In this document: positions 8,681 to 16,398 of the stretch, piece by piece | Position numbering within the stretch: position 1 is the first letter of the stretch | How the letters are laid out: every line of letters begins with the position of its first letter | NCBI GenBank assembly: GCA_021736745.1 | Contig: JAIPFG010000005.1 | Span: 1 to 28,569 of the forward strand | Length of the DNA stretch: 28,569 nt | Reading direction: 5' to 3' | DNA from: Pseudomonadales bacterium | GTDB lineage: Bacteria > Pseudomonadota > Gammaproteobacteria > Pseudomonadales > IMCC2047 | Position numbers and translations under genes: made by a program | The notes under the pieces: model-generated | The model's database searches: none | What the model was told of the DNA's origin: nothing | Seen by the model: the letters and a program-made list of their open reading frames with translations, nothing else

Positions 8681-9577
8681 ATGTCAGCAGATAGCTCCTA
8701 TCAGACCTATTACGTGCCTGAGCAAAGTAAATTACCTATTGCTATGGCTATCGGTTTAGGCGTCACCGTATTTGGCGCGGGATCGATGATCAACGACATG
8801 AGTGCCGGTAAGGCAGACTCAATGACCCATTGGATTTTTTATGCGGGCGCATTAATTATTGCGGCAACCATGTTTACTTGGTTTTCCAAGGTCATCAAGG
8901 AAAACCATGCGGGCATGAACAGTGACCAGTTGAATCGATCCTACGTTTGGGGGATGGGCTGGTTTATTTTTTCTGAGGTAATGTTCTTTGCTGCCTTTTT
9001 TGGTGCGCTTTATTATGTGCGTAACTTTGCAGTGCCCTGGTTGGGCGGAGAGGGTGAAAAGGGTATCTCCAATATGCTCTGGCCAGAATTCCAAGCGGCA
9101 TGGCCTTTAGTGAATATGCCGGACGCTTCTGGCTTTTCAACGCCGAAGGAACTCGTTGATCCCTGGCATATCCCACTGCTGAATACTATCTTATTGTTGA
9201 GTTCCAGCGTCACGGTACACTTTGCCCATACGGCACTGAAAAAAGAGAACAGAGGTCAGTTAAAGCTCTGGCTTTCCGCCACGGTTATTCTTGGTTTTAC
9301 CTTTCTCGGCTTCCAAATTTTTGAATATGCAGAGGCCTATAATCATCTGGGATTAACCTTAAATTCCGGAATTTATGGCTCTACTTTCTTTATGCTGACA
9401 GGTTTCCATGGCGCACACGTAACGATTGGCGGGATCATGCTTAGTATTATGCTATTACGAGTGTTTAAAGGCCATTTTAAACCGGATGATCATTTTGGTT
9501 TTGAGGCGGCTTCATGGTACTGGCATTTTGTTGACGTGGTGTGGGTAGGTCTGTTTCTGTTCGTTTACATTCTTTAG
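8681..9577 (+). CDS. coxC: cytochrome c oxidase subunit III
   Basis: 298 residues with seven predicted membrane helices. Family landmarks include WGMGWFIFSEVMFFAAFFG, SSSVTVHFAH, FEYAEAYNHLGLTLNSGIYG and GFHGAHVTIGGI, and the C-terminal SWYWHFVDVVWVGLF. Subunit III binds subunit I and stabilises the enzyme during turnover. A clear GGAG lies 7-8 bases before the ATG. It is the last structural gene; a strong hairpin follows 26 bases downstream, so the structural part of the operon may end here, with the assembly genes starting anew at SURF1. Confidence 0.96.
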   Translation: MSADSSYQTYYVPEQSKLPIAMAIGLGVTVFGAGSMINDMSAGKADSMTHWIFYAGALIIAATMFTWFSKVIKENHAGMNSDQLNRSYVWGMGWFIFSEVMFFAAFFGALYYVRNFAVPWLGGEGEKGISNMLWPEFQAAWPLVNMPDASGFSTPKELVDPWHIPLLNTILLLSSSVTVHFAHTALKKENRGQLKLWLSATVILGFTFLGFQIFEYAEAYNHLGLTLNSGIYGSTFFMLTGFHGAHVTIGGIMLSIMLLRVFKGHFKPDDHFGFEAASWYWHFVDVVWVGLFLFVYIL

Positions 9578-9603
9578 TCGCGCCCTTGAAAATCCATTAA
9601 TGA

Positions 9604-9638
9604 GATTGGCTTTAGTATTACTTTTACTAAAGCCAATC
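9604..9638. terminator. 14-bp perfect hairpin between convergent coxC and DUF2909
   Basis: GATTGGCTTTAGTA (9604-9617) pairs perfectly with TACTAAAGCCAATC (9625-9638) around a 7-base loop. It lies between two convergent genes, so it probably ends transcription from both sides. There is no long T-tract on either strand, so it is not a textbook intrinsic terminator; it might also protect mRNA 3' ends. Confidence 0.55.
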
Positions 9639-9668
9639 CTATCGATTTAAGCTGATCCCTTTTACACT

Positions 9669-9881
9669 TTATCTATACCAGGGTGCGCTTAAAGTAAGCT
9701 CCCCTGACCAGAGGCCGTAACTGACACAGGCGATTAATAAAATAGCCAGGGTTACGCGAATGCCTAGCGCTTTCCGGGTTCTATCCGATTTACCCTTGTC
9801 TATGAGCAGACAAATAACGCTATAGCCTAAACTAATCATAATAGCGACAAATAGAATGATAATAGTCGGTTTCAGCCACAT
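9669..9881 (-). CDS. DUF2909 twin-transmembrane protein
   Basis: 70 residues: two hydrophobic helices (about 5-26 and 42-59) joined by a basic loop (DKGKSDRTRKALGIR). This is the DUF2909 family, a small membrane protein regularly found between coxC and SURF1 in gammaproteobacterial oxidase loci and probably connected with oxidase assembly or stability, though I know of no demonstrated role. It is encoded opposite to the cox genes and is divergent from SURF1 (71 bases apart). AGG lies nine bases before the ATG. Confidence 0.8.
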   Translation of the reverse strand: MWLKPTIIILFVAIMISLGYSVICLLIDKGKSDRTRKALGIRVTLAILLIACVSYGLWSGELTLSAPWYR

Positions 9882-9982
9882 AAGATTAACCTGCTGTCTG
9901 AGTAGGGGGTGTTGTTGGTTGAGTATATCTGAAAAGTCCCGTTACGACATTTTTGCCACCTTGCGGAGTTATTAAAGTATCA

Positions 9983-10774
9983 ATGGCTATTCGAATTCCG
10001 GGTGGGAAATTTGAGATTGTACTGAATTGGAAAATAGCCCTATTTTATATATTTTTTATGCCCGTTCTTTTGCGCTTCGGATTTTGGCAAATCGAAAGAG
10101 CGGAAGAAAAAAAGCAGTTAGAACAGGATTACAATCAACGGATGTTAGCGCAACCTATTTCCTTACAGCAGGCATTTGCATTGAAAGACAGGGCCTATGT
10201 ACGGGTGGCCCTAACGGGTACATTCGATAATCAACGGTTAGTGCTGCTAGACAATAAAATTTTTCAAGGTCGGGTTGGGTATGAGGTTATCACCCCCTTT
10301 GTGTTGGCATCGCCGTTGACTATTTCTGTTGGTGAACAGGCGCTTCAGACAATTGATTTTTTGTGGGTTAACCGCGGGTGGATTAGCTTGGGGGAAAACC
10401 GGAAACAGTTACCTAAAATACCGCAGGTAGAATCCCCACAACGTATTATTGTGGGTATTGATATTCCCGCGGGTGAACCCTTCATATTGGCGGATGAACC
10501 CTATCAAGGTGTTTGGCCAGAAGTGGTGCAAAAAGTTGATGTTGAACGTATGAGCGAGCGTTATCGAGAAGAAACGTCGCTGCATGGGGCGCCCTTCATG
10601 GTTCGTTTGGCTCAGAGTAGCCCAGGAGCGTTACAAATGATTTGGCAGCCAATTAATATGATCCCGGCAAAACATTTAGGGTATGCGCTGCAATGGTTCA
10701 CCATGGCTCTTGCCCTGACCCTTTTGTATTTGTATGTAACGATTAAGCGAAGAAAAGAAAATGACGACCAATAA
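9983..10774 (+). CDS. SURF1 family cytochrome oxidase assembly protein
   Basis: About 263 residues with the SURF1 architecture: an N-terminal membrane helix ending in RFGFWQIERAEEKK, a periplasmic domain (LTGTFDN, LLDNKIFQGRVGYEVITPF, WVNRGWI), and a C-terminal helix with the family signature HLGYALQWFTMALAL. SURF1 helps insert heme a3 into subunit I. The ATG at 9983 is chosen; a TTG at 9953 is in frame but would add a non-hydrophobic lead. The gene overlaps the next one by 14 bases, implying translational coupling. Confidence 0.92.
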   Translation: MAIRIPGGKFEIVLNWKIALFYIFFMPVLLRFGFWQIERAEEKKQLEQDYNQRMLAQPISLQQAFALKDRAYVRVALTGTFDNQRLVLLDNKIFQGRVGYEVITPFVLASPLTISVGEQALQTIDFLWVNRGWISLGENRKQLPKIPQVESPQRIIVGIDIPAGEPFILADEPYQGVWPEVVQKVDVERMSERYREETSLHGAPFMVRLAQSSPGALQMIWQPINMIPAKHLGYALQWFTMALALTLLYLYVTIKRRKENDDQ

Positions 10775-11396
10775 ACAAGAAAATCTATTACCCACAGCGC
10801 CAAAACCAAAAGGCAGGCTTACCCTCATCTTTATTTTTGCCATTGCTTTTGTGCCAATGGTTTTGGCAACTTACATGTATTTTAATAAAGTGATGGTGCC
10901 GTCTGGGCGTACAAATAAGGGCGTTTTAATTTTACCCCCATTGGCGCTTGATGAATTAGGTTTAACCGGAGAAGAAAATCAACCGATTGGTGTTGCGGAT
11001 ATGCAGGACAAGTGGGTAATGATTGTTGTCGCGGATAGTGTGTGCGGACAAACCTGCAAAGAAGCACTGTACAAAGCGCGGCAGGTTAATATTGCGTTGC
11101 ATAAAGAATCAGAACGAGTCATTCGCTATTATGTGGATGTGAGCATTGATGGTACTGGTGCTTTGAGTCACAGTCTTAAGTCTGAATATCCGCTACTCCA
11201 TTTGGCAAGCGCTGATCGATTACCATTGAAACGATACTTGGATCAAAAGCTGGATGCTAATAAAGCTCTAAGCGAGAGCTATATTCTGTTGGCGGACCCT
11301 ATCGGTAACGTCATGATGTATTACCTTCCAGAAAATAGCGGGAAAGATATACTGGAGGACCTAAAGCGGTTGTTAAAAGTATCCCAAATAGGTTAA
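10761..11396 (+). CDS. unnamed SCO-like cytochrome oxidase assembly protein with Cx3C motif
   Basis: 211 residues: an N-terminal membrane helix (about 20-40) and a periplasmic domain. After a strand-like stretch WVMIVVAD comes SVCGQTCKEALYKARQV with Cys95 and Cys99 in a Cx3C spacing, the copper-binding spacing of SCO proteins. The rest (helix, then ERVIRYYVDVSID) fits a thioredoxin-like fold. The SCO consensus CPDVCP is not present and no distal metal-binding His is evident. It corresponds to the unnamed gene that lies between SURF1 and cox15 in Pseudomonas (the PA0111 position). A role in redox or copper handling during assembly is inference. Start overlaps the SURF1 stop. Confidence 0.75.
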   Translation: MTTNKQENLLPTAPKPKGRLTLIFIFAIAFVPMVLATYMYFNKVMVPSGRTNKGVLILPPLALDELGLTGEENQPIGVADMQDKWVMIVVADSVCGQTCKEALYKARQVNIALHKESERVIRYYVDVSIDGTGALSHSLKSEYPLLHLASADRLPLKRYLDQKLDANKALSESYILLADPIGNVMMYYLPENSGKDILEDLKRLLKVSQIG

Positions 11397-11541
11397 CGTC
11401 AATTTTGCCAGCACCTCCTTGCTTGCTATTAGTAAGTGCTCTGGCGATAATAGCCCACTAAGCTTATCTTTTATTCATTGATGCGTTGCCGAGCCTGTTT
11501 GTTGCGATACAGGTAATAAAAAATTAACGAAAGTACTTATC
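11397..11541. other. 145-base intergenic gap at the expected site of ctaA/COX15
   Basis: In loci with this gene order, heme A synthase (about 330-360 residues) lies between the SURF1-adjacent Cx3C gene and cyoE. Here only 145 bases are present, with no recognisable remnant of CtaA in any frame. A weak stem (CCTGT near 11503 with ACAGG near 11518) is all I see besides the cyoE leader. Confidence 0.6.
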
Positions 11542-12432
11542 ATGTCGGAAGTAATGGATTCCTCGAAATCATATTCCCCCAGTTGGCGCGATTATCTGGA
11601 AATGTGCAAACCCCGTGTGGTTGCACTAATGCTATTGACGTCAGTGATAGGGATGTTCCTGGCGACGCCCGGTATGGTGCCGATTGATATTCTAATTTTT
11701 GGCAATTTAGGTATTGCTTTAGGAGCCGGATCGGCAGCAGCGATTAATCATATTGTCGATCGGCAAGTTGATTCCGTGATGGCGCGTACCCATAACCGAC
11801 CCATTGCCCAAGGCCGTGTGAGCCTGCAACAGGCAATTATTTTCGCACTATTAATTGGTGTTGTCGGTATGAGCGTGCTGGTGGTGTTAGTTAACCCGCT
11901 CACTGCCTGGTTGACCTTGGCTTCATTAATTGGTTACGCCTTTATTTATACGGGTTGGCTCAAGCGTGCTACGCCGCAAAATATTGTGATTGGTGGTATT
12001 TCCGGTGCAGTACCGCCGTTGTTGGGTTGGACATCAGTTACCAATAGCCTTGATGCAGACGCTTTGTTGCTGGTCTTAATTATTTTTGCCTGGACACCCC
12101 CTCATTTTTGGGCATTGGCTATTCATCGAAAAGATGAGTATGCCAAGGTTGAAATACCGATGTTGCCGGTAACCCATGGCGAGCGTTATACCACTTTACA
12201 TATTTTGCTCTATACACTGATAATGATCGCTGTCACTCTCCTGCCCTTTGTCAGTGGCATGAGTGGAATATTTTATCTGATCAGCGCCACTGGGCTGGGG
12301 CTGGGCTTTTTATACTGGGCAATTATGCTCATTATTGGTACCAATCCGCACGCACCAATCAAGACCTTTAAGTATTCCATTTACTATTTGATGGCGCTTT
12401 TTGCCGCTATGCTGATAGACCATTACCTCTAA
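11542..12432 (+). CDS. cyoE: protoheme IX farnesyltransferase (heme O synthase)
   Basis: 296 residues, about eight to nine membrane helices, UbiA prenyltransferase superfamily. The first Asp-rich motif is NHIVDRQVDSVMARTHNRP (69-87) and the second region is DEYAKVEIPMLPVTHG, both diagnostic of CyoE/CtaB/COX10. It attaches farnesyl to heme B, giving heme O, which CtaA would then oxidise to heme A. No strong ribosome-binding site is visible before the ATG. The gene directly follows the gap where ctaA is expected and precedes SCO1 by 18 bases. Confidence 0.95.
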   Translation: MSEVMDSSKSYSPSWRDYLEMCKPRVVALMLLTSVIGMFLATPGMVPIDILIFGNLGIALGAGSAAAINHIVDRQVDSVMARTHNRPIAQGRVSLQQAIIFALLIGVVGMSVLVVLVNPLTAWLTLASLIGYAFIYTGWLKRATPQNIVIGGISGAVPPLLGWTSVTNSLDADALLLVLIIFAWTPPHFWALAIHRKDEYAKVEIPMLPVTHGERYTTLHILLYTLIMIAVTLLPFVSGMSGIFYLISATGLGLGFLYWAIMLIIGTNPHAPIKTFKYSIYYLMALFAAMLIDHYL

Positions 12433-12450
12433 TTGATAATTTAATTTCCC

Positions 12451-13089
12451 ATGTCGAGTATTAAACAAACGGTTATCGTTCTGCTCTGTGTTATTGCCTT
12501 GATCGTGGGCCTGTTAGTAGCGCGAGTGCTACGTGAGCCAGAGCTTTCTACCCAACAATTACAACAATTGGGTGCGATTGTTAAACAGGAGAGCCATGAG
12601 TTAGCGGACTTTTCTCTCGTTGATCATCAAGGTGAGCTTTTTGATAAGCTGCGTCTGCAGGGGAAGTGGAGCTTGATTTTTTTTGGCTACACCCATTGCC
12701 CCGATGTTTGTCCAACGACAATGGCCACACTTAGCCAGTTGGAAAAAGCACTACGGGGATCAGTAGCTGAGGGCAATATACAATATATTCTGGCTTCCGT
12801 AGATCCAGAGCGAGACACGCCTGAAAAATTAGCTGAGTATGTGGCACATTTTAATCCGGACTTTATTGGTGTGACAGGTGAATTAGATAATATGTTTGAG
12901 TTCGCTCGGGATTTGAACTCCATGTTTGCTAAAACGCCAATTGATGAGGGGGGTGGTTATTTGGTTGACCACAGTATGAGCATTGCCATTATCAACCCCG
13001 TAGGCAAACATCACGGGTTTTTGATGGGACCTCATAATGTCTCCAATATGAGTCAGGCGTTACTCGCCATCATGGGGAATTATCCATAG
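12451..13089 (+). CDS. SCO1/SenC family copper chaperone
   Basis: 212 residues: an N-terminal membrane anchor (about 7-26) and a periplasmic thioredoxin-fold domain. The copper site is complete: C83 and C87 in GYTHCPDVCPTT, and H174 in VDHSMSIAIIN; VDPERDTP is another family signature. SCO proteins load or reduce the CuA site of subunit II. No clear ribosome-binding site precedes the ATG, so translation may be coupled to cyoE. This is the last gene of the oxidase assembly group. Confidence 0.95.
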   Translation: MSSIKQTVIVLLCVIALIVGLLVARVLREPELSTQQLQQLGAIVKQESHELADFSLVDHQGELFDKLRLQGKWSLIFFGYTHCPDVCPTTMATLSQLEKALRGSVAEGNIQYILASVDPERDTPEKLAEYVAHFNPDFIGVTGELDNMFEFARDLNSMFAKTPIDEGGGYLVDHSMSIAIINPVGKHHGFLMGPHNVSNMSQALLAIMGNYP

Positions 13090-13132
13090 CGGGTATGACT
13101 AACGGCAAACCTCTCTGTCGGGAAATAACTTA

Positions 13133-13603
13133 ATGCTAAAAATATTGTCGGCCATAGCTTTTTTGGTAGTCGCAGTTACTGGCGTAAAAGTGGCTGCGGA
13201 TGAGAATAGGCTGATAGAATTTTTGAATTCGAAAAAAGTAGTAACCGCCGATCTCCCTTTTTCCGAAGCGGTGCGGGTGGGTAACCTGTTATTTCTTTCA
13301 GGCCAGATAGGAGTGATTCCGGGAACGTTGAACCTGATACCTGGTGGAATTCAGGCCGAGGCAAAACAAACCTTAGAGAATATAAAGACTTCTCTACAGG
13401 CACATGGATATGAGATGAATGATCTTGTCAAATGTACGGTGATGCTGGCTGATATGTCAGACTGGCCGATATTTAATGAGGTCTATAAAGGATTTTTTAC
13501 CCCACCTTACCCAGCGCGTAGTGCCTTTGCCACAAATGGGCTAGCCATCGGAGCAAGGGTTGAGATTGAGTGTGTTGCGGCAGTAGTGGATAAGAAAAAT
13601 TAG
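13133..13603 (+). CDS. RidA/YjgF family protein with signal peptide
   Basis: 156 residues. The C-terminal 120 are a RidA domain: LFLSGQIG, a helix with TLENIKTSLQAHG, VMLADMSDW, and YPARSAFATNGLAIGARVEIECVA. R129 and E144 align with Arg105 and Glu120 of E. coli RidA (same 15-residue spacing); these form the enamine/imine deaminase site. The Cys following the Arg in many RidA proteins is Ala131 here. The first 22 residues (MLKILSAIAFLVVAVTGVKV then AA) look like a Sec signal peptide, so the protein is probably periplasmic, unlike cytosolic RidA. It follows SCO1 by 43 bases in the same direction. Confidence 0.85.
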   Translation: MLKILSAIAFLVVAVTGVKVAADENRLIEFLNSKKVVTADLPFSEAVRVGNLLFLSGQIGVIPGTLNLIPGGIQAEAKQTLENIKTSLQAHGYEMNDLVKCTVMLADMSDWPIFNEVYKGFFTPPYPARSAFATNGLAIGARVEIECVAAVVDKKN

Positions 13604-14025
13604 GCGGCGATTTTTCAAGATTAATCGTCAAGTTTGGTGCTTTTTGTCATAACATCAGCCTTGCTAAGATCGCTTCTTAGCACAACCATTAAGCCTCGCC
13701 CTGGCTAGACTAATCATCACTTAATCTCAATTTCCTCAGCTTTTCCGAATAGGTAGCCATACTCTCTCCCAGGCGATCACTTTGTGTTCGAAATGGTTTC
13801 CATGATCTTTCATGCCGCTAAGGTTTCCTTAAGGAAATTCCCACAAAATCAATATCACGGGCGGCATGGTCAATCGGTAAAAGAAGAAAAAACACTGTTG
13901 GGATTTCACTCGGCTACCCCAAGTAACGTGCAGCCCAAAGGTTAACACCGTAAAAAATGGTTTGGACGTTTAGCATCCACTACGCCCGTTAATTCTGCAA
14001 CGCCAATAAAGAGGAATCAGTTAAT
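13604..14025. other. 422-base region without a gene; two palindromes
   Basis: Neither strand has a credible coding frame. Two structured sites stand out: GCTAAGA/TCTTAGC with a 5-base loop (13663-13681) and the 14-base perfect palindrome TTTCCTTAAGGAAA (13824-13837). No T-tract follows the first, so it is not an intrinsic terminator. The region ends in the leader of the PAP2 gene, with AGAGGA upstream of its ATG. It may hold the PAP2 promoter and an operator, or an unrecognised RNA. Confidence 0.4.
13824..13837. repeat. 14-base perfect palindrome
   Basis: TTTCCTTAAGGAAA is self-complementary over its full length with no spacer. It lies about 190 bases upstream of the PAP2 phosphatase gene in a long gene-free stretch. 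A dimeric regulator site is one reading, but I do not recognise a factor for it. Confidence 0.35.
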
Positions 14026-14775
14026 ATGCGTCGCCCTGTGCGTCAATGTATTAGTCCGGATACATTAGTGGCACCACAATCAAGATTAAAGACTATGTGC
14101 CAAATGTGGTTGGGCTTCCTTGCCCTCATTTTTTGTATGAATGCATCGGGTATTGATTTTTTTATTGCGGATCAGATTTTCACATTTGGCCATCAACACT
14201 GGGTATTGCGAGATAATTTTGTGACATCCTTGATCATTCACACTTGGGGTCGTAGGTTGTCGGAAGGGTTGGCAATGCTAGTCTTGGGAGCAATGATTTT
14301 TACTTGGTTTAATCATCATTATCAGGCGTGGAGAAAACCACTAATTTACCTGTTCAGCGCCATCACATTGTCGACAGTGCTAGTGAGTGTGCTCAAGCAT
14401 TTGATTGCGATGGACTGTCCCTGGAATCTTGCGCATTTTGGTGGGACCCTTCCTTATATTGGATTACTGCAGCATCGACCGGCCGCACTGCCGCATTCTG
14501 CGTGCTTTCCTGCGGGGCATGCCAGCGCTGGTTATGCATGGGTGGCGCTCTACTTCTTTTTCGATGCCATACGCCCTCAGTGGAGGCGTCTTGGACTATT
14601 GTTAGGATTGGTTGGCGGGTTGGTTTTTGGTGTCGGTCAGCAATTGCGTGGTGCACATTTCCTGTCACATGATCTTTGGACGTTAATGATTTGTTGGACG
14701 GTGAGTTGGTTGTTGGCCGTTTATATTTTCAGACTGCCCGATGATCGACATATTGATTTGCGGCAACTTGGGTAA
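14026..14775 (+). CDS. PAP2 family membrane phosphatase
   Basis: 249 residues with about six membrane helices. The three phosphatase motifs are KHLIAMDCPWNL (variant of KxxxxxxRP, about 125-136), PAGHASAG (PSGH motif) and LRGAHFLSHDLW (SRxxxxxHxxxD variant, with the His and Asp kept). The CPW variant of motif 1 is usual in one branch of PAP2 proteins that includes LpxT/LssY-like lipid phosphatases. The likely substrate is a lipid phosphate or pyrophosphate at the outer face of the inner membrane; the exact one cannot be told. AGAGGA lies about ten bases upstream of the ATG. Convergent with znuB. Confidence 0.85.
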   Translation: MRRPVRQCISPDTLVAPQSRLKTMCQMWLGFLALIFCMNASGIDFFIADQIFTFGHQHWVLRDNFVTSLIIHTWGRRLSEGLAMLVLGAMIFTWFNHHYQAWRKPLIYLFSAITLSTVLVSVLKHLIAMDCPWNLAHFGGTLPYIGLLQHRPAALPHSACFPAGHASAGYAWVALYFFFDAIRPQWRRLGLLLGLVGGLVFGVGQQLRGAHFLSHDLWTLMICWTVSWLLAVYIFRLPDDRHIDLRQLG

Positions 14776-14803
14776 ATATTGACCCCTCGGGTAGAGTCAG
14801 TAT

Positions 14804-14833
14804 GCCCTATAATTCATATGGGGGGCGATTTTT
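14804..14833 (+). terminator. probable intrinsic terminator of the PAP2 gene
   Basis: GCCCT plus ATA (14804-14811) pairs with TAT and GGGGC (14817-14826) around a 5-base loop, with two bulged G. Five T follow after GA (14829-14833). It lies 28 bases beyond the PAP2 stop, in the 71-base gap between convergent PAP2 and znuB. Confidence 0.45.
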
Positions 14834-14846
14834 CCGTTGGAGTCAA

Positions 14847-15641
14847 TCACGTTTTTCCTGATCTGTTGGGTATTGGAATTAAGCAAACCAAAAACACTAA
14901 GGCGGCAGCTAACACAATAGAGGGGCCGGTGGCAGTATCCCATTTTACCGACGAGAAAAGGCCCAATATCACCGAAATACATCCAAGAACACTGGCAGCA
15001 AGTGCCATGCTTTCCGGGCTGTGTGTAATACGACGGGCAGCAGCGGCAGGAATAATCATTAAAGAAGTAATTAACAGTACGCCCACAATTTTCATCGCGA
15101 CAGCAATCACGATGGCCATGAGTAGCATTAATAACAGCCTAATCAGAGCGACGGGATAACCCTCGGCTTGGGCCATTTCTTCATCAATGGTGATGGCGAG
15201 TAAGGGGCGCCAGAAAAATAGCAGTAGTGATGACACAACAGCGGTCCCAATGAAAATCCAGATTAACTCGGTATTCGTCACAGTGAGGAGATCGCCAAAT
15301 AAATAAGAGAGTAGATCCAGACGGACGCCCAGCAAACCAATGCTGATTAGGCCCAGGGACAGAGTGCTGTGCGCCAATATGCCCAAGAGCGTGTCTGTGG
15401 AAATGATGCGGTGCTGCTGTAATGCCACTAAAATGATCGCAATTAACACACAGCAAATAACGACGGCTATGTTTAAATTTAAATCGAAAGCGATCCCCAG
15501 GGCAATTCCAAGTAGCGCCGAATGGGCGAGTGTATCTCCGAAATAGGACATGCGCCGCCAGACCACAAAAGAGCCTAAGGGGCCAGCGATAAGCGCGACG
15601 CCTATCCCTGCCAATAAGGCGTGCCAAATAAACTCAGCCAT
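14847..15641 (-). CDS. znuB: zinc ABC transporter permease ZnuB
   Basis: 264 residues, about eight membrane helices, ABC-3 (zinc/manganese) permease family. Landmarks: GPLGSFVVWRRMSYFGDTLA near the N-terminus (the family's GSFVVWRRMAYFGD-like coupling region) and LLITSLMIIPAAAAR. It forms the inner-membrane channel with ZnuC and receives Zn2+ from ZnuA. The frame is open upstream to 15716, but that part lies inside znuC; the chosen ATG gives the normal N-terminus MAEFIWHALL and overlaps znuC by 8 bases. Last gene of zur-znuC-znuB. Confidence 0.94.
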   Translation of the reverse strand: MAEFIWHALLAGIGVALIAGPLGSFVVWRRMSYFGDTLAHSALLGIALGIAFDLNLNIAVVICCVLIAIILVALQQHRIISTDTLLGILAHSTLSLGLISIGLLGVRLDLLSYLFGDLLTVTNTELIWIFIGTAVVSSLLLFFWRPLLAITIDEEMAQAEGYPVALIRLLLMLLMAIVIAVAMKIVGVLLITSLMIIPAAAARRITHSPESMALAASVLGCISVILGLFSSVKWDTATGPSIVLAAALVFLVCLIPIPNRSGKT

Positions 15642-16398
15642 GTGAGTGCCCAGAGTGATCAATGACATTGCCGGAGTCGTCGTGGTGATGATCATGGTGG
15701 TGTGCATAGAGCGCAATTGATTTAACGGCTTCTATACCAAAAAGTTCACGATAAGCGGGATCATTGCTGACGGACTCTGGGTGGCCGGAGCAGCAAATAT
15801 GATGATTCATACAAATTACGTGATCCGTCGAGGACATGACTAAGTGTAAATCGTGCGACACCATCAGCACGGCGCATTGGTATTGAGTACGTATTGTTTT
15901 TATTAGTTGATACAGCTCCGTTTGGCCTTGCAGGTCGACGCCCTGAACGGGTTCGTCGAGCACCAGTAATTGCGGGTTACGTAATAAAGCACGAGCAAGC
16001 AGGACACGCTGCAATTCGCCACCGGAAAGGCTTTGCATCGGACGATGAATTAAATGATCTGCTGATACTTGCCGCAAAGCAGCATACGTCTCAATGGATT
16101 GGGGTGAGCGCCAGACGTTGAGGAAACGTTTTACATTCAAGGGGATCGTTCGATCCATATGCAGGCGTTGCGGCATATAGCCAATACGAAGGTCTGGCAT
16201 TTTAATGATCTTGCCTGCGGTAATTTTTAACAATCCAAGAATGGCGCGAATCAGGGTACTCTTGCCTGCACCGTTTGGGCCTATCAGGGTTATGATTTCC
16301 CCAGGGTTAACCGTTAGGCTGACCTTGTCGATAATGGTTTCGCCAGCAATTTTAACGCTTACTTCGTTGAGCGAAACCAATGGTTGAGATTTTGTCAT
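15634..16398 (-). CDS. znuC: zinc ABC transporter ATP-binding protein ZnuC
   Basis: 254 residues. Walker A GPNGAGKST, signature LSGGELQRV, Walker B LLVLDEP and the H-loop SHDLH are all intact. The C-terminus is a His-rich tail (HHHDHHHDDSG, then DHSGHSHG), a common mark of ZnuC and possibly a zinc sensor or buffer on the cytoplasmic side. The start chosen gives an ATGA overlap with the zur stop; an in-frame ATG 13 codons earlier lies inside zur and is less likely. Overlaps at both ends indicate tight translational coupling in zur-znuC-znuB. Confidence 0.95.
   Translation of the reverse strand: MTKSQPLVSLNEVSVKIAGETIIDKVSLTVNPGEIITLIGPNGAGKSTLIRAILGLLKITAGKIIKMPDLRIGYMPQRLHMDRTIPLNVKRFLNVWRSPQSIETYAALRQVSADHLIHRPMQSLSGGELQRVLLARALLRNPQLLVLDEPVQGVDLQGQTELYQLIKTIRTQYQCAVLMVSHDLHLVMSSTDHVICMNHHICCSGHPESVSNDPAYRELFGIEAVKSIALYAHHHDHHHDDSGNVIDHSGHSHG

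Noticed and set aside
11397..11541. Decayed ctaA remnant
   Set aside because: Reading the three forward frames gives no segment resembling the His-containing helices or C-terminus of heme A synthase.
13663..13681. GCTAAGA/TCTTAGC hairpin as a terminator of the SCO1-RidA unit
   Set aside because: Perfect 7-bp stem, but no T-tract on either strand and 59 bases beyond the stop.
15666..15716. Upstream start for ZnuB inside znuC
   Set aside because: It would add 25 Thr/Met-rich residues antecedent to the conserved N-terminus; these are the out-of-frame reading of the ZnuC His tail.
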